Shown here in pieces: positions 7,456-15,749 of a stretch of DNA of 64,000 nt (positions are counted from its first letter, which is position 1; each line of letters opens with the position of its first letter). The stretch comes from Ramlibacter sp. (GTDB lineage: Bacteria > Pseudomonadota > Gammaproteobacteria > Burkholderiales > Burkholderiaceae_C), in the NCBI GenBank assembly GCA_019635415.1, contig JAHBZN010000001.1, positions 310,001 through 374,000 on the forward strand, written 5' to 3'. Made by a program: the position numbers and the translations under genes. The notes under the pieces are model-generated. The model had not been told where the DNA came from, did no database searches, and worked only from the letters and a program-made list of their open reading frames with translations.

Positions 7456-9386
7456 CACAGGCTCCAGTTCAGGGCCAGGTGCAGGCGTCGCGCCGGCTGT
7501 GGCGTGCCAATGCTTTCTGCGCCGCGGCTGCCGGCCAGGTTGTCGATGGCCAGGGTCGCCATGGCCGCGCCCCAGGGCATGCGCGCCACGACGTCCAGGG
7601 TGTTCATGGCCGGCAACTCCTGATCGCCAGTCGGGATGGACGAGTCCAGGCGGCGCCCGATGTGCCGGGCCATCAATGTGAACTCGCGGCGGCTCCCCCA
7701 GGGCAGGCTGAACCGCGCGCTCCACTGGCTGCGGGGGCGCTGGCGCAGTGCAGCGCCCCCTGACGGATCGCGCACCTTCATCCAGGCGCCGTCCAGTTGC
7801 AGCCGCCATCCCGCGGCCGACGCGTGGCGGGTACGCCACTCGATGCCGTCGGCATGGATGCGGGCGCGGTTGACCAGTTGAGGAGGCGGGCCCGCGTCGA
7901 AGTCGATCAGGTCCCGGTAGCGGGCGCTGAACAGGGTCACGCGCAGGGGCCAGGGCGAGGCCGCCGAACTGGCGTAGTAAAGCTCGCGGTGCGTGGCGCG
8001 CTCGGTCCGCAGTTGCGGATTGCCGACCAGGGGATGGCCCAGCGCATAGAAACTGGGCGGCTTGGTGGCTCGCGAGATCGAGGCGCCCCACTGGCCCCCG
8101 CCTTCGAGCGAACGCTGGACCGACAGCATCGGATGGGTGGCTGGGTCGCCGTCGTCCGGGTGGTCGTGGCGCAGACCGGCTTGCAGCGTCCAGGCGCCCC
8201 ACGGGTAACGGGCTTCGGCCAGCAGGCTGGTGGTGCGCCGCGTCCGGCTGAAGGCCGCCGGCAAGGCAAGGGCGCCGAAGTGGATGCGGCTGTCCAGGGT
8301 GCCGCTCTCGCGCTGGTGCTCAACCCCCAGGGTGAGCAGCAGGTCGCGGTCCACCGGCGGCATCCACAGGGCCTGGAGGTCATGGTGGCGGTAGTCGGTG
8401 TGCGTGTCCATGGCCGGCAGGCCCGCAGGGTCGCGCAGGCCTGGCGCGACGCCGGGGTTGGCTTCCGTGCCGTCGCGTGACAGCGTCGTGGCCTGCAACT
8501 CGATGCGGCCCGCGCCGGCGGTGTTGAGGGCAGCGCGCGCCGAGAGCTGACGGCTGTCGGCGCGGCGTGACTCCAGCGTGCGACGCACCGCCCGTTGGGT
8601 CCCACCGCTGTCATCGGGGAACGCCAGGTTGAGGCTGCTCGACAGCCGGGCGGAGAGGCTCACCGCACCTTGCCGGTCCAGCCCTTGCTCCCACGCGCCA
8701 TTGACGCTCTGGGTGCGATTGAATCCCCGGTCAGGGTCCCCCTCCTCACGATGGCTGATGCTGGCGCGCAGGTGTTCGCGTGCCAGGCCGGCCTGCGCCG
8801 CACGCAGCCCGGTGCCGCCAGTGGCCACCCCCCCGTAGCCCGTGCCGGGCGCCCGCCGCGTGAAGATGTGGATCACCCCCGCCAAGGCCTGTGCGTGCAC
8901 CACGCTCACGTTGCCGCGCACGATCTCGATGCGCTCCACGTCGCCGGTGGACAGCGTGTTCAGGTCGACGGCGCTGCCGCGTGAAGAAAGAGGGTCGTTC
9001 TGCCGGACATGGTCGACCAGCACGACGACGTGGCTCGGGTCGGCACCGCGCAGGTAGAGCGAGCCATAGCCACCGCTGCGCGGGCTGCGGTCCACCACCA
9101 CGCCGGCCTGCAGGGCCAGGGCCTGGGCCACGCTCAGGTCGCCCAGGGCCGCAAGGTCGTCACGGGTCAGCACCGTCACATGCTGGCTGGCCGCTGCGGC
9201 CGTGATCGGCAACGCGCTGGCGCTGATGCGCACTTCGGGCAACGCCTTGGCGGTCTGGGCGCCCGCCGCGGGCAGGCCCGCAAGGATCAACCACGCCGGG
9301 CTGCGGGCCCAAGGCCCTGCCAGCCACGGCGTGTGACCACGATGAGGGGCCCTCCAGCCCCCTTCCCCCTTTGGTGTCTGCTTCAA
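7455..9386 (-). CDS. TonB-dependent outer-membrane receptor, BtuB-like
   Basis: 643 residues. A hydrophobic N-terminal segment ending in GLPAAGAQT looks like a signal peptide. The plug domain (roughly residues 55-165) contains SASALPITAAAASQHVTVLT, LYLRGADPSHVVVLVD, NDPLSS and VERIEIVRGNVS; the rest is an aromatic-rich beta-barrel ending in LHLALNWSL, a typical outer-membrane terminal strand. The plug resembles the BtuB/vitamin B12 group, but I found no cobalamin riboswitch upstream. It is the first gene of a four-gene operon with the VTT protein and the two VioB-like proteins, so its ligand may be a substrate or product of those enzymes. Start codon choice is only moderately secure. Confidence 0.88.
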   Translation of the reverse strand: MKQTPKGEGGWRAPHRGHTPWLAGPWARSPAWLILAGLPAAGAQTAKALPEVRISASALPITAAAASQHVTVLTRDDLAALGDLSVAQALALQAGVVVDRSPRSGGYGSLYLRGADPSHVVVLVDHVRQNDPLSSRGSAVDLNTLSTGDVERIEIVRGNVSVVHAQALAGVIHIFTRRAPGTGYGGVATGGTGLRAAQAGLAREHLRASISHREEGDPDRGFNRTQSVNGAWEQGLDRQGAVSLSARLSSSLNLAFPDDSGGTQRAVRRTLESRRADSRQLSARAALNTAGAGRIELQATTLSRDGTEANPGVAPGLRDPAGLPAMDTHTDYRHHDLQALWMPPVDRDLLLTLGVEHQRESGTLDSRIHFGALALPAAFSRTRRTTSLLAEARYPWGAWTLQAGLRHDHPDDGDPATHPMLSVQRSLEGGGQWGASISRATKPPSFYALGHPLVGNPQLRTERATHRELYYASSAASPWPLRVTLFSARYRDLIDFDAGPPPQLVNRARIHADGIEWRTRHASAAGWRLQLDGAWMKVRDPSGGAALRQRPRSQWSARFSLPWGSRREFTLMARHIGRRLDSSIPTGDQELPAMNTLDVVARMPWGAAMATLAIDNLAGSRGAESIGTPQPARRLHLALNWSL

Positions 9387-9820
9387 CGGCAGCTCCAGTT
9401 ACCTTGTGTGACGTCTTGGATTGTCTGGAGCGCCTCGGGGCGCATCAACCTGTCAAAGCTGACAGGCGAGGGCCGGGGTTGCGCCGGGTGGCCGTGCCGA
9501 ATCGTGACCGGGCAAGGTCGAAAAATCCCTGCCGAATCAAGGACTTGAGTACGGGAAAGGGTGGTGATCCGGGGCTGCGCGAATTACCAGCCGGGGGCCT
9601 CGTCGGTGGGGCCTAGTCGCAAAAAAATCACACAAAAGTACCGGGCCTTCCCGCCGGCCCGGGTGGGCCCCGGGGCGTCGCAGCGTACGCCATGCGGCGT
9701 ATTTCCCGGGCTTGGGGTTCTCCCTAGGATCAAACCGTCCGCATCAGAGGCGTTCCGCAAGGGGCGGGGATGGGGCGATTTCAGGTTTGTCTCAGGTTTT
9801 GTCTCACTGGAGAAGCACAC
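9387..9820. other. Divergent intergenic region between the TonB-receptor operon and urtA
   Basis: 434 bp without a convincing gene. It must carry promoters for both operons. Visible features are an inverted repeat TACGCC-ATGC-GGCGTA at 9686-9701, GC-rich palindromic runs around 9655-9675, and a short direct repeat TCAGGTTT(T)GTC at 9781-9803 just before the urtA ribosome binding site. I looked for a sigma-54 TGGCAC-N5-TTGC motif before urtA and for a cobalamin box before the receptor and saw neither. Confidence 0.6.
9686..9701. promoter_or_regulatory. Inverted repeat upstream of urtA, candidate operator
   Basis: TACGCC and GGCGTA form perfect 6-bp arms around ATGC. It lies 120 bp before the urtA start, a reasonable place for an activator or repressor site, but no second copy was found in the window and the binding protein is unknown. 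Confidence 0.3.
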
Positions 9821-11080
9821 ATGCAACGTCGTTTTACTCTCAAGGCGCTCACTGCCGCCGTCGCCCTGGCTGGCCTCACGGTCGTGCCAGCCCATGCTGC
9901 CGACACCATCAAGGTGGGCGTGCTGCACAGCCTGTCGGGCACCATGGCCATCTCCGAAACCGTGTTGAAAGACACGGTGCTGATGGCGATTGACGAAATC
10001 AACGCCAAGGGTGGCGTGATGGGCAAGAAGCTCGAGCCCGTCGTGGTCGACCCGGCCTCCAACTGGCCGCTGTTTGCCGAAAAGACCAAGCAGCTGCTGA
10101 CGCAGGACAAGGTCGCCGTGATCTTCGGCTGCTGGACGTCGGTGTCGCGCAAGTCGGTGCTGCCGGTCGTGGAAGAACTCAACGGCCTGCTGTTCTACCC
10201 CGTGCAGTACGAGGGTGAAGAGCTGTCCAAGAACGTGTTCTACACGGGTGCGGCCCCCAACCAGCAGGCCATTCCCGCCGTGGACTACCTGATGAGCAAG
10301 GACGGCGGCGCCGCCAAGCGCTGGGTCCTGCTGGGCACCGACTACGTGTACCCCCGCACCACCAACAAGATCCTGCGCGCCTACCTCAAGAGCAAGGGCG
10401 TGAAGGAAAGTGACATCGACGAGAAGTACACCCCGTTCGGCCACTCCGACTACCAGACCATCGTGGCTGACATCAAGAAGTTCAGCGCCGGTGGCAAGAC
10501 GGCCGTGGTGTCGACCATCAACGGCGACTCCAACGTGCCTTTCTACAAGGAACTGGGCAATGCCGGCCTGAAGGCCAAGGACGTGCCGGTGGTTGCCTTC
10601 TCGGTGGGCGAAGAGGAACTGCGTGGCGTGGACACCAAGCCGCTGGTAGGCCACCTGGCCGCCTGGAACTATTTCATGTCGATCAAGAACCCGACCAACG
10701 ACGAGTTCATCAAGAAGTGGTCGGCCTATGCCAAGGCCAAGAAGCTGCCCGGCTCCGACAAGCCCCTGACCAACGATCCGATGGAAGCCACCTGGATCGG
10801 CATCCACATGTGGAAGCAGGCCGTCGAGAAGGCCAAGTCCACCGACGTGGACAAGGTCATCGCCGCCATGGCCGGCCAGACCTTCAAGGCTCCCTCGGGC
10901 ATCGTGAGCAAGATGGACGAGAAGAACCACCACCTGCACAAGTCGGTGTTCATCGGCGAAGTCAAGGCCGACGGCCAGTTCAACGTGGTCTGGAAGACCC
11001 CGGGTCCGGTCAAGGCCAAGCCGTGGTCTCCGTACATCGAAGGCAACGACAAGAAGCCCGACGAGCCGGCGAAGAAGTAA
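9821..11080 (+). CDS. urtA: Urea ABC transporter, periplasmic substrate-binding protein UrtA
   Basis: 419 residues with a signal peptide (MQRRFTLKALTAAVALAGL...AHA|ADTIKVG). The mature protein has the UrtA/FmdD-type sequence IKVGVLHSLSGTMAISE, VVDPASNWPLFAEK, FGCWTSVSRKSVLPVVEE and LFYPVQYEGEE, typical of urea/short-chain amide binding proteins of the branched-chain amino acid family. It captures urea in the periplasm for the UrtBCDE complex. The ATG was chosen because it begins the signal peptide and has GGAG about 9 bp upstream; longer versions are implausible. First gene of urtABCDE, separated from urtB by 97 bp that can form hairpins, which may help keep the binding protein more abundant than the membrane parts. 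Confidence 0.96.
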   Translation: MQRRFTLKALTAAVALAGLTVVPAHAADTIKVGVLHSLSGTMAISETVLKDTVLMAIDEINAKGGVMGKKLEPVVVDPASNWPLFAEKTKQLLTQDKVAVIFGCWTSVSRKSVLPVVEELNGLLFYPVQYEGEELSKNVFYTGAAPNQQAIPAVDYLMSKDGGAAKRWVLLGTDYVYPRTTNKILRAYLKSKGVKESDIDEKYTPFGHSDYQTIVADIKKFSAGGKTAVVSTINGDSNVPFYKELGNAGLKAKDVPVVAFSVGEEELRGVDTKPLVGHLAAWNYFMSIKNPTNDEFIKKWSAYAKAKKLPGSDKPLTNDPMEATWIGIHMWKQAVEKAKSTDVDKVIAAMAGQTFKAPSGIVSKMDEKNHHLHKSVFIGEVKADGQFNVVWKTPGPVKAKPWSPYIEGNDKKPDEPAKK

Positions 11081-11086
11081 TCGTCT

Positions 11087-11120
11087 GAAGCGGTCTCCGG
11101 CCGCTTCTCCCCTCGGGGAG
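11087..11120 (+). other. Hairpin-forming spacer between urtA and urtB
   Basis: GAAGCGG (11087) pairs with CCGCTTC (11101), and the following CTCCCC/GGGGAG can form a second, competing hairpin. There is no T-run, so it is not a simple terminator; mRNA stabilisation of the urtA message or partial attenuation is possible. Confidence 0.4.
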
Positions 11121-11177
11121 GAGCGGTCCAGGGGCCTGCAGGGTGGGCAACGTGTTGGTCACCCTACAGGTTCTTTC

Positions 11178-12752
11178 ATGATCATTCGCTACTTTCTCAT
11201 TGTCCTGGCCCTGTGCGCGGGCCATGCCGCACACGCGTTGACGGCCGCCGAAGCCAAAGCCATCGTGACCGGCGACACCGACGCCCGGATCGAGGCGCTG
11301 AACAAGGCCGTGGCTTCGGCAGACGACCGCACCGCAGCTTTCATCCAGGCGCTGGTGGACGATGCGGTGAAGGTGGCCGGCGAGCAGGTCCTCATCGTGG
11401 TCGACGACAAGGCCACCGACCCGGTGACCGGCGCCAGCGTGGCCTTGCCCGACAGCGCCGAAGACGTGATCAACAACAACCGCATGCGTGGCGAGCTCGA
11501 CACGGCCATGGCGTCGCTGCGGCTGTTTTCCAGGGACGAGAAGCTGCGCCGCGCGGCGGTGCAGACGCTGCAAAGCGAGGCCGATGAGGCGCGCCTGCCG
11601 CTCATCGAAAAAGCCTACGCGGCGGAGACCAACGCCGAGATCAAGGCCCAGCTCGGCCTGGTTCGCGCGGCGGCCCTGCTGGGCAGCGCCGACCGGTCGC
11701 GGCGGCTGTCGGCCGCGAAGCTGCTGGCCTCCAGCGGCGACCCGAGCACCAAGACCGTGCTGCTGGAGCGCATCCGCAGCGAGTCGGACCCCGAGGTCAA
11801 GGGGGCGCTGCAGGCCTCGCTGCGCGCCGTGGAGGCCACGCTGGCCTGGGGCGACCGGCTGGGGGCGGCGTTCTCGGGCATCAGCCTGGGCTCCATCCTG
11901 CTGCTGGTCGCGCTGGGCCTGGCCATCACCTACGGCCTGATGGGCGTGATCAACATGGCCCATGGCGAGCTCATGATGATTGGCGCCTACGCCACCTATG
12001 TGGTGCAGGGCCTGTTCCAGAAATACCTGCCGGGGGCATTCGACTGGTACCTCGTGGCGGCCGTGCCGGCGGCGTTCATGGCCTCGGCCCTCATGGGGGC
12101 CGTGCTGGAGCGCAGTGTGATCCGTTTCCTCTATGGCCGGCCCCTTGAAACGCTGCTGGCCACCTGGGGCATCAGCCTGATGCTGCAGCAACTGGTGCGC
12201 TCGATCTTCGGCGCGCAGAACGTGGGGGTCGAAAATCCGGTCTGGATGAGTGGGGGCGTGGCGGTGATGGGCAACCTGCAACTGCCCTGGAACCGCATCA
12301 TCATCATCGGCTTCGCCTTCGCCGTTCTGCTGGGCATGGCCTTCCTGATCGGCCGGACGCGCCTGGGCCTGTTCGTGCGCGGCGTCACGCAGAACCGGCC
12401 CATTGCCTCCTGCATGGGCGTGAACACGGCGCGCATCGACACCTACGCGTTCGCGCTGGGCTCGGGCATCGCCGGGCTGGCGGGCTGTGCGCTCAGCCAG
12501 GTCGGCAACGTGGGGCCGGACCTGGGGCAGGGCTACATCGTGGACTCGTTCATGGTCGTGGTGCTGGGTGGCGTGGGCCAGCTCGCGGGCACCGTGTATG
12601 CGGCCCTAGGGCTGGGCGTGCTCAACAAGTTCCTCGAAGGCTGGGCGGGTGCCGTTCTGGCCAAGATCGCGGTACTGGTCTTCATCATCATCTTCATCCA
12701 GAAGCGTCCGCAAGGCATTTTTGCCATGAAGGGCCGCAGCGCCGAGGCATGA
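11178..12752 (+). CDS. urtB: Urea ABC transporter permease UrtB
   Basis: 524 residues. As usual for UrtB there is a signal-like start and a long soluble N-terminal region (about residues 20-230, with repeated Ala/Leu/Glu helices) before the LivH-type permease domain, which begins near SGISLGSILLLVALGLAITYGLMGVINMAHGE. Transmembrane helices continue to the C-terminus, with PIASCMGVN in the cytoplasmic loop that contacts the ATPase. It forms the membrane channel with UrtC. The last bases ATGA overlap the urtC start, indicating translational coupling. Confidence 0.95.
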   Translation: MIIRYFLIVLALCAGHAAHALTAAEAKAIVTGDTDARIEALNKAVASADDRTAAFIQALVDDAVKVAGEQVLIVVDDKATDPVTGASVALPDSAEDVINNNRMRGELDTAMASLRLFSRDEKLRRAAVQTLQSEADEARLPLIEKAYAAETNAEIKAQLGLVRAAALLGSADRSRRLSAAKLLASSGDPSTKTVLLERIRSESDPEVKGALQASLRAVEATLAWGDRLGAAFSGISLGSILLLVALGLAITYGLMGVINMAHGELMMIGAYATYVVQGLFQKYLPGAFDWYLVAAVPAAFMASALMGAVLERSVIRFLYGRPLETLLATWGISLMLQQLVRSIFGAQNVGVENPVWMSGGVAVMGNLQLPWNRIIIIGFAFAVLLGMAFLIGRTRLGLFVRGVTQNRPIASCMGVNTARIDTYAFALGSGIAGLAGCALSQVGNVGPDLGQGYIVDSFMVVVLGGVGQLAGTVYAALGLGVLNKFLEGWAGAVLAKIAVLVFIIIFIQKRPQGIFAMKGRSAEA

Positions 12753-13858
12753 GCATCGTGGTCACACTTCCTTCCCGTCCTGCCGTGCTGTCGCGCGCCG
12801 GCTGGAGCGCCTTCGTCGTGGCGCTGATCCTGGTGTGCGCGGTGGCGCCGCTGCTCAATCTCGTGGTGCCGCAGGGCAGCGTCTTCCACATGAGCGACTA
12901 TGCCGTGGCGCTGGTCGGCAAGATCATGTGCTACGCCATCTGCGCCCTGGCCATGGACCTGATCTGGGGTTACACGGGCATTCTGAGCCTGGGCCACGGC
13001 CTGTTCTTTGCGCTGGGCGGCTACGTCATGGGCATGTACCTGATGCGCCAGATCGGGCGCGACGGCAACTACAAGAGCGACCTGCCCGACTTCATGGTGT
13101 TCCTGGACTGGAAGGAAATGCCCTGGCACTGGGCGCTGTCCGACAGCTTCATCGCCACCCTGATCCTGATCGTGGCCGTGCCGGGGCTGGTGGCTTTCGT
13201 GTTCGGGTACTTCGCGTTCCGCTCGCGCATCAAGGGCGTGTACTTCTCCATCATCACCCAGGCCATGACGTTCGCCGCCATGCTGCTGTTCTTCCGCAAC
13301 GAAACCGGCTTTGGCGGCAACAACGGCTTCACCGACTTCAAGCGCATCCTGGGCATTGCCATCGCCACGCCGTCCATGCGCATGGTGCTGTTCGTCCTGA
13401 CCGGGCTGACGCTGCTGGGCTTCTTCCTGTTCGCGCGCTGGCTCGTGGCCAGCAAGTTCGGCCGCGTGCTGCAGGCCATCCGCGACGCCGAGAGCCGTGT
13501 CATGTTCAGCGGCTACAACCCCATTGGCTACAAGCTCACCATCTGGGTCATCTCCGCGATCATGTGCGGTGTGGCGGGAGCGCTGTATGTGCCGCAGGTG
13601 GGCATCATCAACCCCAGCGAGATGAGCCCCGCCAACTCGATCGAGATCGCCATCTGGGCGGCCGTGGGCGGGCGGGCCTCGCTGGTGGGGCCCGTGGTGG
13701 GGGCCTTCATCGTCAATGGCGCCAAGAGCTGGCTCACGGTGACGGCGCCCGAGTACTGGCTGTATTTCCTGGGCGCGCTGTTCATTGGCGTGACGCTGTT
13801 CCTGCCCCAGGGCGTGGTGGGGCTGGTGAAGAAGTTGCGCAAGGGAGATGCGGCATGA
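12749..13858 (+). CDS. urtC: Urea ABC transporter permease UrtC
   Basis: 369 residues, LivM-type permease with about ten hydrophobic segments. Conserved parts include YAICALAMDLIWGYTGILSLGHG, the loop ESRVMFSGYNPIGYKL that faces the ATPase, and GGRASLVGPVVGAFIVNGAKSW near the C-terminus. It pairs with UrtB to form the urea channel. Both ends overlap neighbours by four bases (ATGA), so urtB, urtC and urtD are coupled. Confidence 0.95.
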   Translation: MSIVVTLPSRPAVLSRAGWSAFVVALILVCAVAPLLNLVVPQGSVFHMSDYAVALVGKIMCYAICALAMDLIWGYTGILSLGHGLFFALGGYVMGMYLMRQIGRDGNYKSDLPDFMVFLDWKEMPWHWALSDSFIATLILIVAVPGLVAFVFGYFAFRSRIKGVYFSIITQAMTFAAMLLFFRNETGFGGNNGFTDFKRILGIAIATPSMRMVLFVLTGLTLLGFFLFARWLVASKFGRVLQAIRDAESRVMFSGYNPIGYKLTIWVISAIMCGVAGALYVPQVGIINPSEMSPANSIEIAIWAAVGGRASLVGPVVGAFIVNGAKSWLTVTAPEYWLYFLGALFIGVTLFLPQGVVGLVKKLRKGDAA

Positions 13859-14730
13859 CGCCCGACCTGCTGGACGACGGCGCGCGCCGTGTCGAGGCCC
13901 ACGCCCAACGTGGCGAGGCCGGCAAGACCGAATCCGGCGGCCGCGCGGCCGGCTTCTCGCGTCTGGCCACGCCGGGCGAAGTGGACACCACGCACGGCCG
14001 CATCCTGTACCTGGAAGACGTCAGCGTGAGCTTTGATGGCTTCAAGGCCATCAACAAGCTGAGCCTGGACATTGCTCCCGGCGAGCTGCGCTGCATCATC
14101 GGCCCCAACGGGGCCGGCAAGACCACGATGATGGACATCATCACCGGCAAGACCCGGCCCGACGAGGGCACGGTGTTCTTCGGCTCCACCATCGATCTGC
14201 TGCGCTACAAGGAAGCCGAGATCGCCCAGATGGGCATTGGCCGCAAGTTCCAGAAGCCCACGGTGTTCGAGCAGCTCACCGTGTTCGAGAATCTGGAGCT
14301 CGCGCTGAAGACCAACAAGGGCGTGAAGTCTTCCATGTTCTTCCGTCTGGACAGCGGTCAGAGCGACCGGCTGGCCGAGATCCTGCACACCATTCACCTG
14401 GCCGACAGCGTGACGCGGCTCGCGGGCAACCTGAGCCACGGCCAGAAGCAGTGGCTGGAGATCGGGATGCTGCTGATGCAGGACCCCAAGCTGCTGCTGC
14501 TGGACGAGCCGGTGGCCGGCATGACCGACGAGGAGACCGCGCGCACCGCCGAACTCTTCCTGACCCTCAAGGGGCGGCACAGCCTGATGGTGGTGGAGCA
14601 CGACATGAGCTTCATCAAGACCATCTCCGAGATCGTCACCGTGCTGTGCGATGGTTCAGTGCTGGCGCAGGGCACGCTGGATCAGGTGCAAAGCGATGAG
14701 CGCGTCATCGAGGTGTACTTGGGGAGATGA
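13855..14730 (+). CDS. urtD: Urea ABC transporter ATP-binding protein UrtD
   Basis: 291 residues with Walker A GPNGAGKTT, a signature sequence LSHGQKQWLEIGM, Walker B LLLLDEPVAGM and the switch His in MVVEHDM. The ABC signature is LSHGQ rather than LSGGQ, as in LivG/UrtD-type subunits. About 45 N-terminal residues before ILYLEDVSVSF are polar and not conserved in my recollection; a shorter protein could start further in, but the ATG overlapping the urtC stop is the natural start. Works with UrtE as the ATPase pair of the urea importer. Confidence 0.94.
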   Translation: MTPDLLDDGARRVEAHAQRGEAGKTESGGRAAGFSRLATPGEVDTTHGRILYLEDVSVSFDGFKAINKLSLDIAPGELRCIIGPNGAGKTTMMDIITGKTRPDEGTVFFGSTIDLLRYKEAEIAQMGIGRKFQKPTVFEQLTVFENLELALKTNKGVKSSMFFRLDSGQSDRLAEILHTIHLADSVTRLAGNLSHGQKQWLEIGMLLMQDPKLLLLDEPVAGMTDEETARTAELFLTLKGRHSLMVVEHDMSFIKTISEIVTVLCDGSVLAQGTLDQVQSDERVIEVYLGR

Positions 14731-15425
14731 GCATGCTGACCGTCAAGAACGTCAACCAGTATTACGGCGGCTCGCACATCCTGCGCGACGTGAGCCTGCA
14801 GGCCCACCTGGGCAAGGTCACGGTGCTGCTGGGCCGCAACGGCGTGGGCAAGACCACGCTGCTCAAGAGCCTCATGGGGCTGGTGCCCATCAAGACCGGC
14901 TCGATCGAATTCGACGGCAAGGCTATCCACGCCGCCACACCGTATGAGCGGGCCCGTGCGGGCATCGGCTTCGTGCCGCAGGGGCGCGAGATCTTCGCAC
15001 GCCTGACCGTGGAAGAAAACCTGCGCATGGGCCTGGCCTACAAGAGTGCCAGCACGCCCATTCCGGCCGAGCTCTACGAGCTGTTCCCGGTGCTCAAGCA
15101 GATGCTGGGCCGCCGCGGTGGCGACCTGTCGGGCGGCCAGCAGCAGCAACTGGCCATTGCGCGTGCGCTGGCGGCCAAGCCCAAGCTGCTGATCCTGGAC
15201 GAACCGACCGAGGGCATCCAGCCCAGCATCATCAAGGACATCGGCCGCGTGATCCGCATGCTGGCCGACCGGGGCGACATGGCGATCCTGCTGGTCGAGC
15301 AGTACTACGACTTTGCCGAAGAGCTTGCCGATGACTACCTCGTGATGGAGCGCGGCGAGTTCATTGCGCGCGGCGAAGGCAAGGACATGGAAGCCAACGG
15401 CGTGCGCGGGCTCGTGGCGATCTGA
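14727..15425 (+). CDS. urtE: Urea ABC transporter ATP-binding protein UrtE
   Basis: 232 residues, LivF-type ATPase with Walker A GRNGVGKTT, signature LSGGQQQQLAIARAL, Walker B LLILDEPTEGIQPSI and the switch His replaced by Gln in LLVEQYYDF, which is usual for the LivF/UrtE family. Last gene of urtABCDE, overlapping urtD by four bases. The operon imports urea (or short amides) and here complements the purine-degradation genes 24 kb downstream, whose pathway can release urea. Confidence 0.95.
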   Translation: MSMLTVKNVNQYYGGSHILRDVSLQAHLGKVTVLLGRNGVGKTTLLKSLMGLVPIKTGSIEFDGKAIHAATPYERARAGIGFVPQGREIFARLTVEENLRMGLAYKSASTPIPAELYELFPVLKQMLGRRGGDLSGGQQQQLAIARALAAKPKLLILDEPTEGIQPSIIKDIGRVIRMLADRGDMAILLVEQYYDFAEELADDYLVMERGEFIARGEGKDMEANGVRGLVAI

Positions 15426-15436
15426 CGGGACGCGGC

Positions 15437-15454
15437 GGTAGGCGCGTGCCTACC
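15437..15454 (+). terminator. Hairpin just behind urtE, possible terminator without T-run
   Basis: GGTAGGC and GCCTACC form a perfect 7-bp stem with a 4-base loop, 11 bases after the urtE stop. No T-run follows, so intrinsic termination would be weak; it may instead protect the 3' end of the mRNA. Confidence 0.35.
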
Positions 15455-15538
15455 CTGGCAGGCGACGCTGTCGCGCAATCCGCGGCGGGTGGGGGGCTTA
15501 AGGTGGAGTCATCCATTCACCACCTACCGGAGATTCAC

Positions 15539-15613
15539 ATGCCCATCATTGCCTGGCTTCTTGGCGTTCCCCTCAGCGTTGTCCTGCTCCTCATGCTGCT
15601 GGGGGTGTTCTGA
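15539..15613 (+). CDS. Probable 24-residue hydrophobic membrane peptide
   Basis: A short reading frame, ATG to TGA, encoding 24 residues that begin MPIIAWLLGV and end LLGVF. Apart from one Trp, two Pro and a Ser it is entirely aliphatic, long enough for a single membrane helix. It has a well placed GGAG six bases before the ATG, which is better than many real genes in this window. It stands alone between urtE and a dispersed repeat. I do not recognise a named family; single-helix peptides of this size often modify a transporter or sensor. Whether it is translated cannot be decided here. Confidence 0.5.
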   Translation: MPIIAWLLGVPLSVVLLLMLLGVF

Positions 15614-15625
15614 CGCTGGATTTCA

Positions 15626-15684
15626 ATCAAATTGGCCTGTAGCCCATGCCGGACGGCCACAGTGTGCTCCTGAAAAGATAGCAA
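15626..15684 (-). repeat. Dispersed ~55-bp repeat, copy 1 (reverse orientation)
   Basis: Read on the minus strand it runs ATTGCTATC...GTCCGGCATGGGCTACAGGCCAATTT. The element shares the blocks GATAGC/GTAGC, a central [AG]TCCGG-like block and GGGCTACAGGCC with copies at 31266, 31487, 54614, 56525 and 62839. Located between the small membrane peptide and the carbonic-anhydrase-like gene. Confidence 0.6.
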
Positions 15685-15749
15685 TCCGGATGACGCCCAT
15701 GCCCGGCTGTCCGGGGCGCCGATAATCAGGCGCGCTACCAGGAGTGCCC

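Noticed and set aside
3788..9386. Complete violacein- or rebeccamycin-type pigment cluster
   Set aside because: Only VioB-like parts are present; no VioC, VioD or VioE, and the amine oxidase is 28 kb away with only general similarity.
9387..9620. Cobalamin riboswitch before the BtuB-like receptor
   Set aside because: I looked for the B12 box on the minus strand and did not find it, so no riboswitch is claimed.
9600..9820. Sigma-54 promoter upstream of urtA
   Set aside because: No TGGCAC-N5-TTGC match at acceptable spacing.
15744..15749. GTG start two codons upstream for the carbonic-anhydrase-like gene
   Set aside because: The GTG overlaps the AGGAG ribosome binding site that serves the ATG at 15750.
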